Source: Paenirhizobium selenitireducens ATCC BAA-1503
Lineage (GTDB): Bacteria > Pseudomonadota > Alphaproteobacteria > Rhizobiales > Rhizobiaceae
Direction of reading: 5' to 3'
DNA: 64,000 nt
Assembly: GCF_000518785.1 (NCBI RefSeq)
Contig: NZ_JAEG01000008.1
Location: 124,001-188,000, forward strand
Made by a program: the position numbers and the translations under genes. The notes beneath the pieces are model-generated. The model was not told the DNA's origin. It saw only the letters and a list, made by a program, of their open reading frames with translations, and did not search any database. Positions 38,360 to 45,930 of this stretch are shown piece by piece (the stretch's first letter is position 1; each line of letters starts with the position of its first letter).

Positions 38360-41300
38360 TTACTTTTTCATCTGCTCCTTGAGCGCAGCAAGCTTGGCAA
38401 AGGGCGAATCCGGATCGATCGGCTTTTCCTTGCGCGGCGGCTTTGCCTCGAAGCGGGCGGGCTGCGACTTTGCGTCGCGGTCCGGCCGGTTGTTCGGCCG
38501 ATCCTTGCGCTCGCCGCGATCCTGGCGCTCCGAACGATCACCCTTGTGACCGGCACCACCACGGCCCGTGTCCTTGTCGCGGCCCTTGCCGCCTTCGCCG
38601 TCGCGGCGGCGCTCGTCCCGCTTGCCTTCGGTCTGCCCTTCGGCAGGGGCGCGATTGGGGCCACGATTGCCGGCACGCTGACGGTCACCCGTCGGGCGCG
38701 CGGTACGCTGGTTGTCGGCACGACCGCCCGGACGCCACAGCAGCACCGGCTTCGGCTCGGCAGCTGCCGCGTCTTCCGTCGCGGTCTCGCCGGAAACCGC
38801 AGCTTCGTCCGCCGGAGCGCCGTCTTCTTCGATGGCAGCAGTCGCCTGTTCGGCAACGGCCTGCGGAGCGACAGGCGCCTCGCCGGCGGTGCTTTCTGCC
38901 GGAGCGGTTTCCTCGTGCGCTGCATCGGCATCGCCGTGCTCGCCCGAGACCTGCTCGGCCTCGGCCGGCTTTTCCGCAGCGGATGCCGACGGCGCCGTCT
39001 GGGCAGCGAGGAATGCCTCGGCTTCCTCGGCGGTCACGCTGTCGGCGCGATAGCCGAGACCCTTGAGGATCTCTTCCATGTCGTCCGGCGTCGCACCGAG
39101 AATGGACAGCATCGCTGTCGTCGTCGTGAAGCGGCGGCCGTCATAGGCACCGTCCGGGCGCTGCGTCGAACCCGGCTTCCATTGAAGAAGGGGACGGATG
39201 AGGTCGGCAAGACGCTCGAGAATGTCGATACGCACGGCGCGCTTTCCGAGGAACCGGAAACCGGCCAGCTTGTAGAACATGCGCTCGAAGCCCGGATCGG
39301 TGACAACCGAGGTCCGGCCGGCGGCAAGCACAGGGATGAGATCGCCGTAGCCGGGCTTATCCAGGCCGTCGTTCTTCAGCGCCCACAGCAGGGTGATAAG
39401 CTCCGCCGGTGCTGGCTTGAGCAATGCGGGCATGAAGATGTGGTAGGCGCCGAAACGCACGCCGTAGCGGCGCATCGAGGCGCGGGCATCCTGGTCGAGC
39501 GACTTGACGTCGTCCGAGACGTCGCGGCGGAACAGCACGCCAAGGTTTTCGACGAGCTGATAGGCAAGACCCTTGGCGAGCCCCTGCAGGTCCTCGGCGC
39601 GCGACAGGTCGTCGAGCGGCTTGAGGATCGTCGAGATGTGATGATTGACGAAGCGCTCGATGCGCGCGACGACGTGATCCCGGGCATTGCCGGTCAGCTG
39701 TTCGTCGGCCAGCAGGATGACGCGCGGATGCAGCATGTGGTCGCTGCCGGTGAGACGCGCCACCGGATCGCCGAGCCAGCGCACCAGGCCATCGGCGCTG
39801 ATGGCCAGATCGCTGTTGCCCGCAGCATGGAGACGCGCGGCGCGGGCCTCGAACTCGAGCCCGAGCGCCTTGTGCGCGGCCGACTCGACGGCCTTGGCGT
39901 CAGGCCCTTCGGTCCCCGATATGGGCGTGAACCGGAAACCGGCGAGTTGTCCCACATGATGTCCTTCCACGAAGACATCGCCGTTTACACTGATTTCAGC
40001 TTCCAACATCGCATTCTCTCTCAAGCGCTTCATGAGCACAGATGTCCTGCGATCAACAAAGCGTTTCGTCAACCGTTCATGTAGCGCATCGGACAATCGG
40101 TCTTCGATTTCCCGTGTCTTTTCTTGCCAGTGTGTCGGATCGGCAAGCCAACCCGGCCGGTTCGATACATACGTCCATGTGCGGATCTGGGCAATCCTTG
40201 CCGACAAGGTATCGATTTCGCCGTCGGTTCGGTCTGCCCGGCGCACCTGTTCGCCCATGAAATCCTCGTTGACCGCGCCATGGCGCACGAGGTCGAAGAA
40301 CAGGCTCTGGATCAGATCGGCATGCTGGGCAGGTGTGATGCGCCGATAGTCGGGAAGCGCGCAGGTTTCCCACAACCTTTCGACGCGCGCCGGCGTATCG
40401 GCAAGGTCTCTCACCTCCGGATAACGCGCCAGAAATTCCAGCGCCTGCTGGTCGATCGCCGGCAGCGCTCTGGTCAGCCCTTCGACACGCGGCGCTGCCT
40501 CGAGGCTGCGCTGCAGCGCGCCGATCGAGGAAAAATCGAACTTGGCGGTGCGCCATTGCAGCACCTTGACGCTGTCGAACTCATGCGCCTCGAGCCGTTC
40601 GACCAGTTCTTCCTCGAACGGATCCACCCGCCCGGTCACGCCGAAGGTACCGTCCTTCAGATGACGCCCGGCTCGGCCGGCGATCTGGCCGAGCTCGCCG
40701 GAATTCAGATTGCGGAACTGGTAGCCATCGAACTTGCGGTCCTGGGCGAAGGCCACGTGGTCGACATCGAGATTGAGGCCCATGCCGATCGCATCGGTGG
40801 CAACGAGATATTCGACGTCGCCTTCCTGGTAGAGGCCGACCTGCGCGTTGCGGGTCCGGGGGCTGAGCGCCCCAAGCACCACGGCGGCCCCGCCGCGCTG
40901 GCGGCGGATCAGCTCGGCGATCGCATAGACCTCGTCCGCGGAGAAGGCGACGATCGCCGTGCGCTGCGGCAGGCGGGTGATCTTCTTCTGGCCGGCATAG
41001 AAAAGCTGGGAAAGCCGGGGCCGCTCGATGATGGTGATCCCCGGCAGGAGCTGCAGCAGGATCGGCTTCATCGTGGCGGAGCCCAGCAGCAGCGTCTCGT
41101 CACGTCCGCGCAGATGCAACAGGCGATCAGTGAAGATGTGACCACGTTCCAGGTCACCGGCCAGTTGGATCTCGTCGATCGCCACGAACGAGGCCTTCGT
41201 CTCGCGCGGCATGGCCTCTACCGTGCAGACGGAGAAGCGGGCGCCCGGCGGCGCGATCTTCTCCTCGCCGGTCACCAGGGCCACCTGCGAGGCGCCGACG

Positions 41301-41500
41301 CGCTCGACGAGCCGTCCATAGACCTCGCGCGCCAAAAGCCGCAGCGGCAGGCCGATAATGCCCGAGCCATGCGCCACCATGCGGTCGATGGCGTAATGGG
41401 TCTTGCCGGTATTGGTCGGCCCCAGCACAGCCGTGACGCCGCGGCCGCTCAGGATCATGGGTTGCGAATTCAATGATGGCTCCGCGCTGCAAGGGGTCAT
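38360..41500 (-). CDS. SUV3-like DExH RNA helicase with charged C-terminal tail
   Basis: A 1046-aa superfamily-2 helicase of the SUV3 type, the mitochondrial RNA-degradosome helicase family that also exists in alphaproteobacteria. Motif I is GPTNTGKTHYAI (27-34 core), motif II is the SUV3-typical DEIQ (109-112), motif III is LLGSATM, and motif VI QIAGRAGRH (about 271-279) is followed by a SUV3 C-terminal domain region. From about residue 830 to the end the chain is low-complexity and probably disordered: first acidic (Glu/Ala), then strongly basic with repeated RD/RG and Lys (GRGGAGHKGDRSERQDRGERKDR) and a conserved-looking end FAKLAALKEQMKK. Start ATG 41500 is chosen; a GTG at 41539 and ATG at 41458 are alternatives, none with a clear ribosome site. 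Confidence 0.88.
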   Translation of the reverse strand: MTPCSAEPSLNSQPMILSGRGVTAVLGPTNTGKTHYAIDRMVAHGSGIIGLPLRLLAREVYGRLVERVGASQVALVTGEEKIAPPGARFSVCTVEAMPRETKASFVAIDEIQLAGDLERGHIFTDRLLHLRGRDETLLLGSATMKPILLQLLPGITIIERPRLSQLFYAGQKKITRLPQRTAIVAFSADEVYAIAELIRRQRGGAAVVLGALSPRTRNAQVGLYQEGDVEYLVATDAIGMGLNLDVDHVAFAQDRKFDGYQFRNLNSGELGQIAGRAGRHLKDGTFGVTGRVDPFEEELVERLEAHEFDSVKVLQWRTAKFDFSSIGALQRSLEAAPRVEGLTRALPAIDQQALEFLARYPEVRDLADTPARVERLWETCALPDYRRITPAQHADLIQSLFFDLVRHGAVNEDFMGEQVRRADRTDGEIDTLSARIAQIRTWTYVSNRPGWLADPTHWQEKTREIEDRLSDALHERLTKRFVDRRTSVLMKRLRENAMLEAEISVNGDVFVEGHHVGQLAGFRFTPISGTEGPDAKAVESAAHKALGLEFEARAARLHAAGNSDLAISADGLVRWLGDPVARLTGSDHMLHPRVILLADEQLTGNARDHVVARIERFVNHHISTILKPLDDLSRAEDLQGLAKGLAYQLVENLGVLFRRDVSDDVKSLDQDARASMRRYGVRFGAYHIFMPALLKPAPAELITLLWALKNDGLDKPGYGDLIPVLAAGRTSVVTDPGFERMFYKLAGFRFLGKRAVRIDILERLADLIRPLLQWKPGSTQRPDGAYDGRRFTTTTAMLSILGATPDDMEEILKGLGYRADSVTAEEAEAFLAAQTAPSASAAEKPAEAEQVSGEHGDADAAHEETAPAESTAGEAPVAPQAVAEQATAAIEEDGAPADEAAVSGETATEDAAAAEPKPVLLWRPGGRADNQRTARPTGDRQRAGNRGPNRAPAEGQTEGKRDERRRDGEGGKGRDKDTGRGGAGHKGDRSERQDRGERKDRPNNRPDRDAKSQPARFEAKPPRKEKPIDPDSPFAKLAALKEQMKK

Positions 41501-41663
41501 CGACCGCGTTTGGGGGCGGTCGGCGAGCTTGCCCCACACATGGCGACGATTGCCGACAAAGGCAAGCCGTCCGTGACGGGAGAACCCGATTCCCGCTCCC
41601 GACAGCGGGAAACACCCGAAATGTGCACTGCTGACGCGGTCCGTTAACCCACGGAACAGGCTG

Positions 41664-41727
41664 GGAACGAATCAGCGACGAATCGCTGACTCCGAGCGAT
41701 TCAGGATTTGTTCACGGCTACATCTCG
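41664..41727. repeat. 64-bp repeat, copy A
   Basis: Aligns without gaps to 42788-42851 in the same orientation; by hand count about 51 of 64 positions agree (about 80%). Both begin GGAACGAATCAG and both have TTTGTTCAC exactly 43 bases after the first base. The function is unknown. Confidence 0.75.
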
Positions 41728-41788
41728 GCCGCCATTCAAGAATCGACACAAAATGCTGAATCGGATCAATGGCTTGCAACAGGGATTC
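41669..41788. other. cluster of seven GANTC (CcrM-type) sites
   Basis: GANTC sites begin at 41669, 41680, 41688, 41698, 41740, 41758 and 41784, which is seven in 120 bp against about 0.5 expected by chance with equal bases. GANTC is the sequence methylated by CcrM, the cell-cycle adenine methyltransferase of alphaproteobacteria. A TTAACCAT (CtrA-type half site) follows at 41800-41807. Confidence 0.7.
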
Positions 41789-41799
41789 CGACCCGTTGG

Positions 41800-42183
41800 T
41801 TAACCATGATCGGGAGTGGAACCGTTCTGCCCCCCCGACGCGTTTTGGGCGCTCTGGTTCACCGATGTGATGTTTCCGCCGCCCCACGCCGAATGGGTCA
41901 GCGGCATCCACGACGCCATCGTTCCTCCCCTCGCACCAGCTGAGACTGTCGAAGCTTCTCCCGCGCGCGCGGACCGTGCTTGTTCGGCGACCGTGGCCAT
42001 CTGGTGATGGTCGTGCAGAAGCGACAGATGGACAAGGTAATCGCCGGCTTCCTCGATCCGCACTCTTCCGTTGCCGTTGCCGTTGCCGTCGCCCTCGGAC
42101 GTCAACGCACCAACCCGTTCGCGCCTCTGCTCGACGGCTTCGATCAGGACATTTCGCCTGCCCTTCCGGCACGTCTGGAACAA
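41800..42183 (-). CDS. doubtful hypothetical protein rich in Gly/Asn
   Basis: A 127-aa minus-strand frame with a biased composition: GDGNGNGNGR in the middle, and a tail SAWGGGNITSVNQSAQNASG resembling Asn/Gly-rich repeats of secreted or structural proteins. It overlaps antisense to the EcfG promoter of the DUF3309 gene (42177-42183) and ends 7 bases before a GATTC/TTAACCAT cluster. No ribosome site was seen. It could equally be a chance frame in a regulatory region; recorded because no other gene explains this stretch. Confidence 0.25.
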   Translation of the reverse strand: MFQTCRKGRRNVLIEAVEQRRERVGALTSEGDGNGNGNGRVRIEEAGDYLVHLSLLHDHHQMATVAEQARSARAGEASTVSAGARGGTMASWMPLTHSAWGGGNITSVNQSAQNASGGQNGSTPDHG

Positions 42184-42201
42184 TTATCATCCGGCGACGT
42201 T
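42177..42201 (+). promoter_or_regulatory. EcfG/RpoE2-type general stress promoter
   Basis: GGAAC (42177-42181), 16 bases, CGTT (42198-42201): the alphaproteobacterial general stress response sigma factor consensus (GGAAC-N16/17-CGTT). It lies 50 bases upstream of the DUF3309 start and points at it. Confidence 0.75.
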
Positions 42202-42250
42202 GAAGCGACACGAATACCAAGTTTTGCATTCCCGAATGGAGAGGGTCACC

Positions 42251-42406
42251 ATGTTGAGTACAATTCTCATCGTCATCGTCATTTTGCTGCTGATCGGCGC
42301 GCTGCCCAATTGGGGCTATAGCCGCGGCTGGGGCTATGCGCCCTCCGGTGGCCTGGGCCTCGTGGTTCTCATTCTTGTCATCCTGCTGCTCATGGGCCGG
42401 ATCTAA
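42251..42406 (+). CDS. DUF3309 small membrane protein, 51 aa
   Basis: A 51-aa protein made of two hydrophobic segments joined by PNWGYSRGWGYAPSGGLG, the signature stretch of DUF3309 (a widespread proteobacterial family of unknown role, often stress-linked). Segment 1 is STILIVIVILLLIG and segment 2 LVVLILVILLLMG; it ends GRI. Ribosome site GGAGAGGG is 4 to 5 bases before the ATG at 42251. The EcfG-type promoter lies 50 bases upstream. It is followed 31 bases later by the glycine-zipper lipoprotein gene, so the two form one operon. Confidence 0.88.
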   Translation: MLSTILIVIVILLLIGALPNWGYSRGWGYAPSGGLGLVVLILVILLLMGRI

Positions 42407-42437
42407 CGCCCGTCAACTTCGAAGAGGAAACACGACG

Positions 42438-42692
42438 ATGAAAAAAGTCCTTCTTGCCCTTGCCCTGATAGCGCCCCTGGCATCCTGCACGGCGACCGAA
42501 CGCGGTGCCGGCGTGGGTGCAGCGACCGGCGCCGTCATCGGTGGCGTTGCCACGAATTCGGTCGGCGGCGCAGCCGTCGGCGCAGTGGTCGGCGGCGCAG
42601 CCGGCGCCCTGATCGGTCAGTCCCAGGAACGCTCGGGCTATTGCCTCTATCGCGACCGCTACGGCCGGACCTACGAAGCGCGCTGCCGCTAA
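42438..42692 (+). CDS. small glycine-zipper lipoprotein
   Basis: An 84-aa envelope lipoprotein: signal peptide MKKVLLALALIAPLASC ending in a lipobox (LASC), then a glycine-zipper region GAGVGAATGAVIGGVATNSV with repeated small-residue spacing as in osmotically induced lipoproteins, and a hydrophilic C-terminus rich in Arg/Tyr. Ribosome site AGAGGAAAC precedes the ATG. It is the second gene of the DUF3309 operon, and, given the EcfG-type promoter, probably part of the general stress envelope response. A terminator follows. Confidence 0.85.
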   Translation: MKKVLLALALIAPLASCTATERGAGVGAATGAVIGGVATNSVGGAAVGAVVGGAAGALIGQSQERSGYCLYRDRYGRTYEARCR

Positions 42693-42714
42693 GTCGCAAG
42701 CAGCGCCTCGACAG

Positions 42715-42746
42715 AAAGCTGCCGGTTCCCCCACCGGCGGCTTTTT
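42715..42746 (+). terminator. terminator of the DUF3309 operon
   Basis: AAAGCTGCCGGT pairs with ACCGGCGGCTTT (one U-G pair) around a TCCCCC loop and ends in T5, 23 bases after the lipoprotein stop. Confidence 0.75.
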
Positions 42747-42787
42747 GCTGCTTTTCGCGGGCCCTCGTTAACACTTCGATCAAAGAC

Positions 42788-42851
42788 GGAACGAATCAGA
42801 GACGAATCGGTGACGCCGCGGTTTTCCCGCTTTGTTCACCGCTATATCTTG
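42788..42851. repeat. 64-bp repeat, copy B
   Basis: Second copy of the repeat at 41664-41727, same orientation, 1124 bases away. It keeps the two GANTC sites of the left end (42793, 42804) and TTTGTTCAC at 42831-42839. Immediately to its right lies a CtrA-like site. Confidence 0.75.
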
Positions 42852-42855
42852 TTGA

Positions 42856-42874
42856 ATAACAAAGTGTTAACCAT
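42856..42874. promoter_or_regulatory. CtrA-like binding site
   Basis: ATAA (42856-42859), 7 bases, TTAA (42867-42870), continuing to TTAACCAT (42867-42874). This matches the CtrA consensus TTAA-N7-TTAA with one mismatch. It sits just beside repeat copy B, downstream of the phaB terminator on that strand. Confidence 0.45.
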
Positions 42875-42949
42875 AGAAAACAGTGGATATTAGGACTTGC
42901 GGGCACCCACTGCGGGCCGGCTGTTAACTTTTGGTACAGGGCAAAAAAA

Positions 42950-42969
42950 GGCCGGCCCAGAGGCCGGCC
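42950..42969 (-). terminator. terminator of phaB
   Basis: GGCCGGCC (42950-42957), CAGA, GGCCGGCC (42962-42969); on the minus strand the stem is followed by TTTTTTT (42949-42943). It lies 23 bases after the phaB stop. Confidence 0.8.
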
Positions 42970-42991
42970 GCGTAGATTCCGACTTCTGAAT

Positions 42992-43717
42992 TCAGACGAA
43001 GAACTGCCCGCCATTGGCCGAGATCGTCGATCCGGTGATGAAGCCGGCATCGTCGGATGCGAGGAAGACAACGATCCGGGCAATCTCCTCCGGCTCGCCG
43101 AGACGCCCGACCGGGATCTGCGGAATGATCCGCTCGTTCAGCACCTTTTCCGGGATGGCGCGCACCATTTCCGTGCCGATATAGCCCGGGCAGATCGCGT
43201 TCACCGTGATCCCCTTGGCTGCGCCCTCCTGGGCGAGCGCCTTGGTGATGCCGAGATCGCCGGCCTTCGCCGCCGAATAGTTGGCCTGACCCATCTGCCC
43301 CTTCTGGCCGTTGATCGAGGAGATGGTGATGACGCGGCCGAAATTGCGGTCGCGCATGCCGGACCACACCGGATGGGTCATGTTGAACACGCCGGTAAGA
43401 TTCGTGCTGATCACTTCGTTCCACTGTTCCGGCGTCATCTTGTGGAACATGGCATCGCGCGTGATGCCGGCATTGTTGACGAGGATCTCGACCGGACCGA
43501 GTTCCGCCTCGACCTTGGCGATCCCCTCGGCGCAGGCCTGGTAGTTCGAAACGTCCCACTTGAAGGCGTGGATCCCCGTTTCGGCCTCGAAGGCCTTGGC
43601 CTTCTCGTCATTGCCGGCATAGTTCGCCGCCACCCGGTAGCCGGCGGCCTTGAGCGCGATCGAAATCGCCGCCCCGATACCCCGGGTTCCCCCCGTCACC
43701 AATGCAACTCTGCTCAT
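42992..43717 (-). CDS. phaB: acetoacetyl-CoA reductase (PHB synthesis)
   Basis: A 241-aa short-chain dehydrogenase that reduces acetoacetyl-CoA to (R)-3-hydroxybutyryl-CoA, the monomer of polyhydroxybutyrate, using NADPH. It carries the SDR motifs: cofactor loop VTGGTRGIGAA, NNAG (VEILVNNAGITRDAMFHKM), catalytic Ser (TISSINGQKGQMG) and YxxxK in ANYSAAKAGDLGIT. Start at the ATG at 43717 with a GGGGAGAG ribosome site; the MRGEQH extension is spurious. It is the second gene after phaA on the minus strand (142-base gap) and ends in a strong terminator. Confidence 0.95.
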   Translation of the reverse strand: MSRVALVTGGTRGIGAAISIALKAAGYRVAANYAGNDEKAKAFEAETGIHAFKWDVSNYQACAEGIAKVEAELGPVEILVNNAGITRDAMFHKMTPEQWNEVISTNLTGVFNMTHPVWSGMRDRNFGRVITISSINGQKGQMGQANYSAAKAGDLGITKALAQEGAAKGITVNAICPGYIGTEMVRAIPEKVLNERIIPQIPVGRLGEPEEIARIVVFLASDDAGFITGSTISANGGQFFV

Positions 43718-43859
43718 GTGCTGCTCTCCCCTCATTATACAGATTTAGCGTCCACCGACTCTTCTGACGGAGCCGTTGTTAGGACAGGTTTGTGACAAGC
43801 AGATCGGCCTCGGCCATGACGGCCCGTGCCGTCATGCTCCTCCGGACCGCTTTTTCAGT

Positions 43860-45041
43860 TCACAGTGCCTCGAGGCACATGGCGATGCCCATGCCGCCGC
43901 CGATGCAAAGCGTGGCAAGGCCCTTCTTGGCGCCGCGGCGCTTCATTTCGAAGACCAGCGTGTTGAGGATGCGGGCGCCGGATGCACCGATCGGGTGGCC
44001 GATCGCGATCGCGCCACCATTGACGTTGACGATCGAGGTATCCCAGCCGAGGTCCTTGTTGACCGCACAGGCCTGGGCGGCGAAGGCCTCGTTGGCCTCG
44101 ACCAGATCGAGATCGGAAATCTTCCAGCCGGCCTTCTCCAGCGCCTTGCGCGATGCCGGGATCGGGCCTGTGCCCATGATCTGCGGATCGACGCCGGCGG
44201 TCGCCCAGGACGCGATGCGGACAAGCGGGACGAGGCCGCGACGGGAGGCTTCTGCCTCGCTCATCAGCAGGGCTGCGGCTGCGCCGTCATTGAGTCCGGA
44301 GGCGTTGCCGGCCGTGACCGTGCCTTCCTTGTCGAAGGCCGGGCGAAGTTTGGTCATGCTGTCGAGAGTGGCGCCGGAGCGGATGTATTCGTCCGCATCG
44401 ATGGTCACATCGCCCTTGCGGCCAGCGACGACGAAAGGAACGATCTCGTCCTTGAAACGGCCCGCCACCTGCGCGGCCTCTGCCTTGTTCTGCGACGCAA
44501 CGGCAAAGGCATCCTGCTCGTCGCGCGTCAGCTGGAACTGGCGGGCGACGTTCTCGGCGGTCGTGCCCATGTGGTAGCCGTAGAAGGCGTCGGTCAGGCC
44601 GTCCTTGATCATGGTGTCGACCATCTTCAGGTCGCCCATCTTGGTGCCGGCCCTGAGATGCGCGCAATGCGGCGCCATCGACATGGATTCCTGGCCGCCG
44701 GCGATGATGATCGTCGCATCGCCGGTGGAAATCTGCTGCATGCCGAGCGCCACGGCGCGGAGGCCCGAGCCGCAAAGCTGGTTCATGCCCCAGGCTGTGG
44801 CTTCCTGCGGTATTCCCGCCTTCATCGCCGCCTGACGGGCCGGGTTCTGTCCCTGCCCGGCCGAGAGCACCTGGCCGAGGATGACTTCGTCGACTTCCTT
44901 GGCATCGACGCCGGCGCGCTCCAGCACCGCCTTGATGACGGTGGCGCCCAGATCGTGGGCCGGGACATTGGCAAAGGCGCCGTTGAAAGAGCCGACCGGC
45001 GTGCGCGCTGCGCTCGCAATGACGATGGATGAACTGCTCAT
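43860..45041 (-). CDS. phaA: acetyl-CoA acetyltransferase (beta-ketothiolase)
   Basis: A 393-aa thiolase that condenses two acetyl-CoA to acetoacetyl-CoA, the first step of PHB synthesis. The nucleophilic cysteine (about C90) is in [12 protein letters not shown]; the second-half motifs [18 protein letters not shown] (catalytic His) and [13 protein letters not shown] (catalytic Cys) are intact. Start: ATG at 45041 with GAGGAGG a few bases upstream; the 15 residues before it are excluded. It is transcribed with phaB and is divergent from phaR, across a 228-bp control region. Confidence 0.95.
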   Translation of the reverse strand: MSSSSIVIASAARTPVGSFNGAFANVPAHDLGATVIKAVLERAGVDAKEVDEVILGQVLSAGQGQNPARQAAMKAGIPQEATAWGMNQLCGSGLRAVALGMQQISTGDATIIIAGGQESMSMAPHCAHLRAGTKMGDLKMVDTMIKDGLTDAFYGYHMGTTAENVARQFQLTRDEQDAFAVASQNKAEAAQVAGRFKDEIVPFVVAGRKGDVTIDADEYIRSGATLDSMTKLRPAFDKEGTVTAGNASGLNDGAAAALLMSEAEASRRGLVPLVRIASWATAGVDPQIMGTGPIPASRKALEKAGWKISDLDLVEANEAFAAQACAVNKDLGWDTSIVNVNGGAIAIGHPIGASGARILNTLVFEMKRRGAKKGLATLCIGGGMGIAMCLEAL

Positions 45042-45219
45042 GGACGCCTCCTCAGGAATTTGTTTCTTTGAGCTTGAAACTGGCAAAGCTTTAGGGCGAA
45101 GTCAAACAGGAAGAACGATAGGTGTTTCGTTCCTTAGTTGTGACAGCCTGACATTCGTCAACCACGGGTGCCGCATCGCACAAAGAGATTGTCACCACCC
45201 TCGATTTGCGCTTACACTT

Positions 45220-45234
45220 GTTGCGGGAAGAGCA
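45220..45234. promoter_or_regulatory. candidate dyad (possible PhaR operator) between phaA and phaR
   Basis: TTGC-N7-GCAA (45220-45234), 35 bases before the phaR ATG and about 180 before phaA. The spacing and the symmetry suit a repressor site, but no PhaR consensus is used here, so this is only a positional guess. Confidence 0.2.
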
Positions 45235-45269
45235 AAAATCCACAAAAACAACGGGGTTAGGAGACCAAT

Positions 45270-45845
45270 ATGGCAAAAACGGACGGCGAGATCGTCATAA
45301 AGAAGTATGCCAATCGACGCCTCTACAATACGGGCACCAGCACCTATGTGACGCTGGAGGACCTGGCCAAGATGGTCAAGAAGGGGGAGGAGTTCACCGT
45401 CCAGGACGCCAAGTCCGGAGAGGATATCACCCATTCGGTCCTGACCCAGATCATCTTCGAGCAGGAGTCGAAGACCGGCAACACATTGCTGCCGATCTCC
45501 TTTCTGCGCCAGCTGATCGGCTACTACGGCGACCAGATGCAGATGGTCGTGCCGAGCTTCCTTGAGCACTCGATGAAGGCTTTCACCGAACAACAGGTCC
45601 AGATGCGCGAGCAGATGACCAAGGCCTTCGGCGAAACGCCGCTCACGAAGAACCTGCAAATGCCGATCCAGCTGATGGAAGAACAGGTGAAGCGCAACAC
45701 CGATATGTTCCACCAGGCCATGCAGATGTTCTCGCCCTTCCTTGGCGCCCAGTCGCCGAAGGAGCCGAAGAAGGCCGAAGCGAAGGACATCGACGAGCTG
45801 AAGGAACAGCTGCGCACGCTGCAGAGCAAGCTCGACAATCTCTGA
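45270..45845 (+). CDS. phaR: polyhydroxyalkanoate synthesis repressor PhaR
   Basis: A 191-aa PHB-responsive repressor that binds PHB and DNA and controls phasin and storage genes. The N-terminal DNA-binding part IVIKKYANRRLYNTGTSTYV is the PHB_acc_N domain; the middle (ITHSVLTQIIFEQE, LLPISFLRQLIGYYG) is the accumulation regulator repeat. A C-terminal helical tail with acidic/basic Gln-rich stretches completes it. Ribosome site TTAGGAGAC precedes the ATG at 45270. It lies divergent from phaA, the usual arrangement in rhizobia. The intergenic region contains TTGC-N7-GCAA (45220-45234), a possible operator, but this is speculative. Confidence 0.95.
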   Translation: MAKTDGEIVIKKYANRRLYNTGTSTYVTLEDLAKMVKKGEEFTVQDAKSGEDITHSVLTQIIFEQESKTGNTLLPISFLRQLIGYYGDQMQMVVPSFLEHSMKAFTEQQVQMREQMTKAFGETPLTKNLQMPIQLMEEQVKRNTDMFHQAMQMFSPFLGAQSPKEPKKAEAKDIDELKEQLRTLQSKLDNL

Positions 45846-45877
45846 TACGCCATCGCCGACACCGTCGTACGATCATC

Positions 45878-45905
45878 AAGGGCTGGGGAAAACTCCAGCC
45901 CTTTT
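45878..45905 (+). terminator. terminator of phaR
   Basis: A nine-bp stem AAGGGCTGG/CCAGCCCTT (45878-45886 with 45895-45903) around an eight-base loop and ending in a T-rich tail (TTTT), 32 bases past the phaR stop. It faces the convergent membrane protein gene as well. Confidence 0.75.
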
Positions 45906-45930
45906 CTGTTGGATCAGGCAGCGAGCGGCC

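Larger units (their letters stand above)
41501..42250. other. 750-bp regulatory-rich interval upstream of the DUF3309 gene
   Basis: No well-supported gene fills this interval; one low-confidence minus-strand frame is listed (41800-42183). It holds the first copy of the 64-bp repeat (41664-41727), seven GANTC methylation sites within 41669-41788, TTAACC at 41643-41648, TTAACCAT at 41800-41807, and the EcfG-type promoter at 42177-42201. Confidence 0.6.

Noticed and set aside
41653..41690. EcfG promoter reading of the GGAAC at the start of the repeat copies (41664, 42788)
   Set aside because: The 16 or 17 bases after GGAAC lead to GCTG or GGTG, not CGTT, in both copies.
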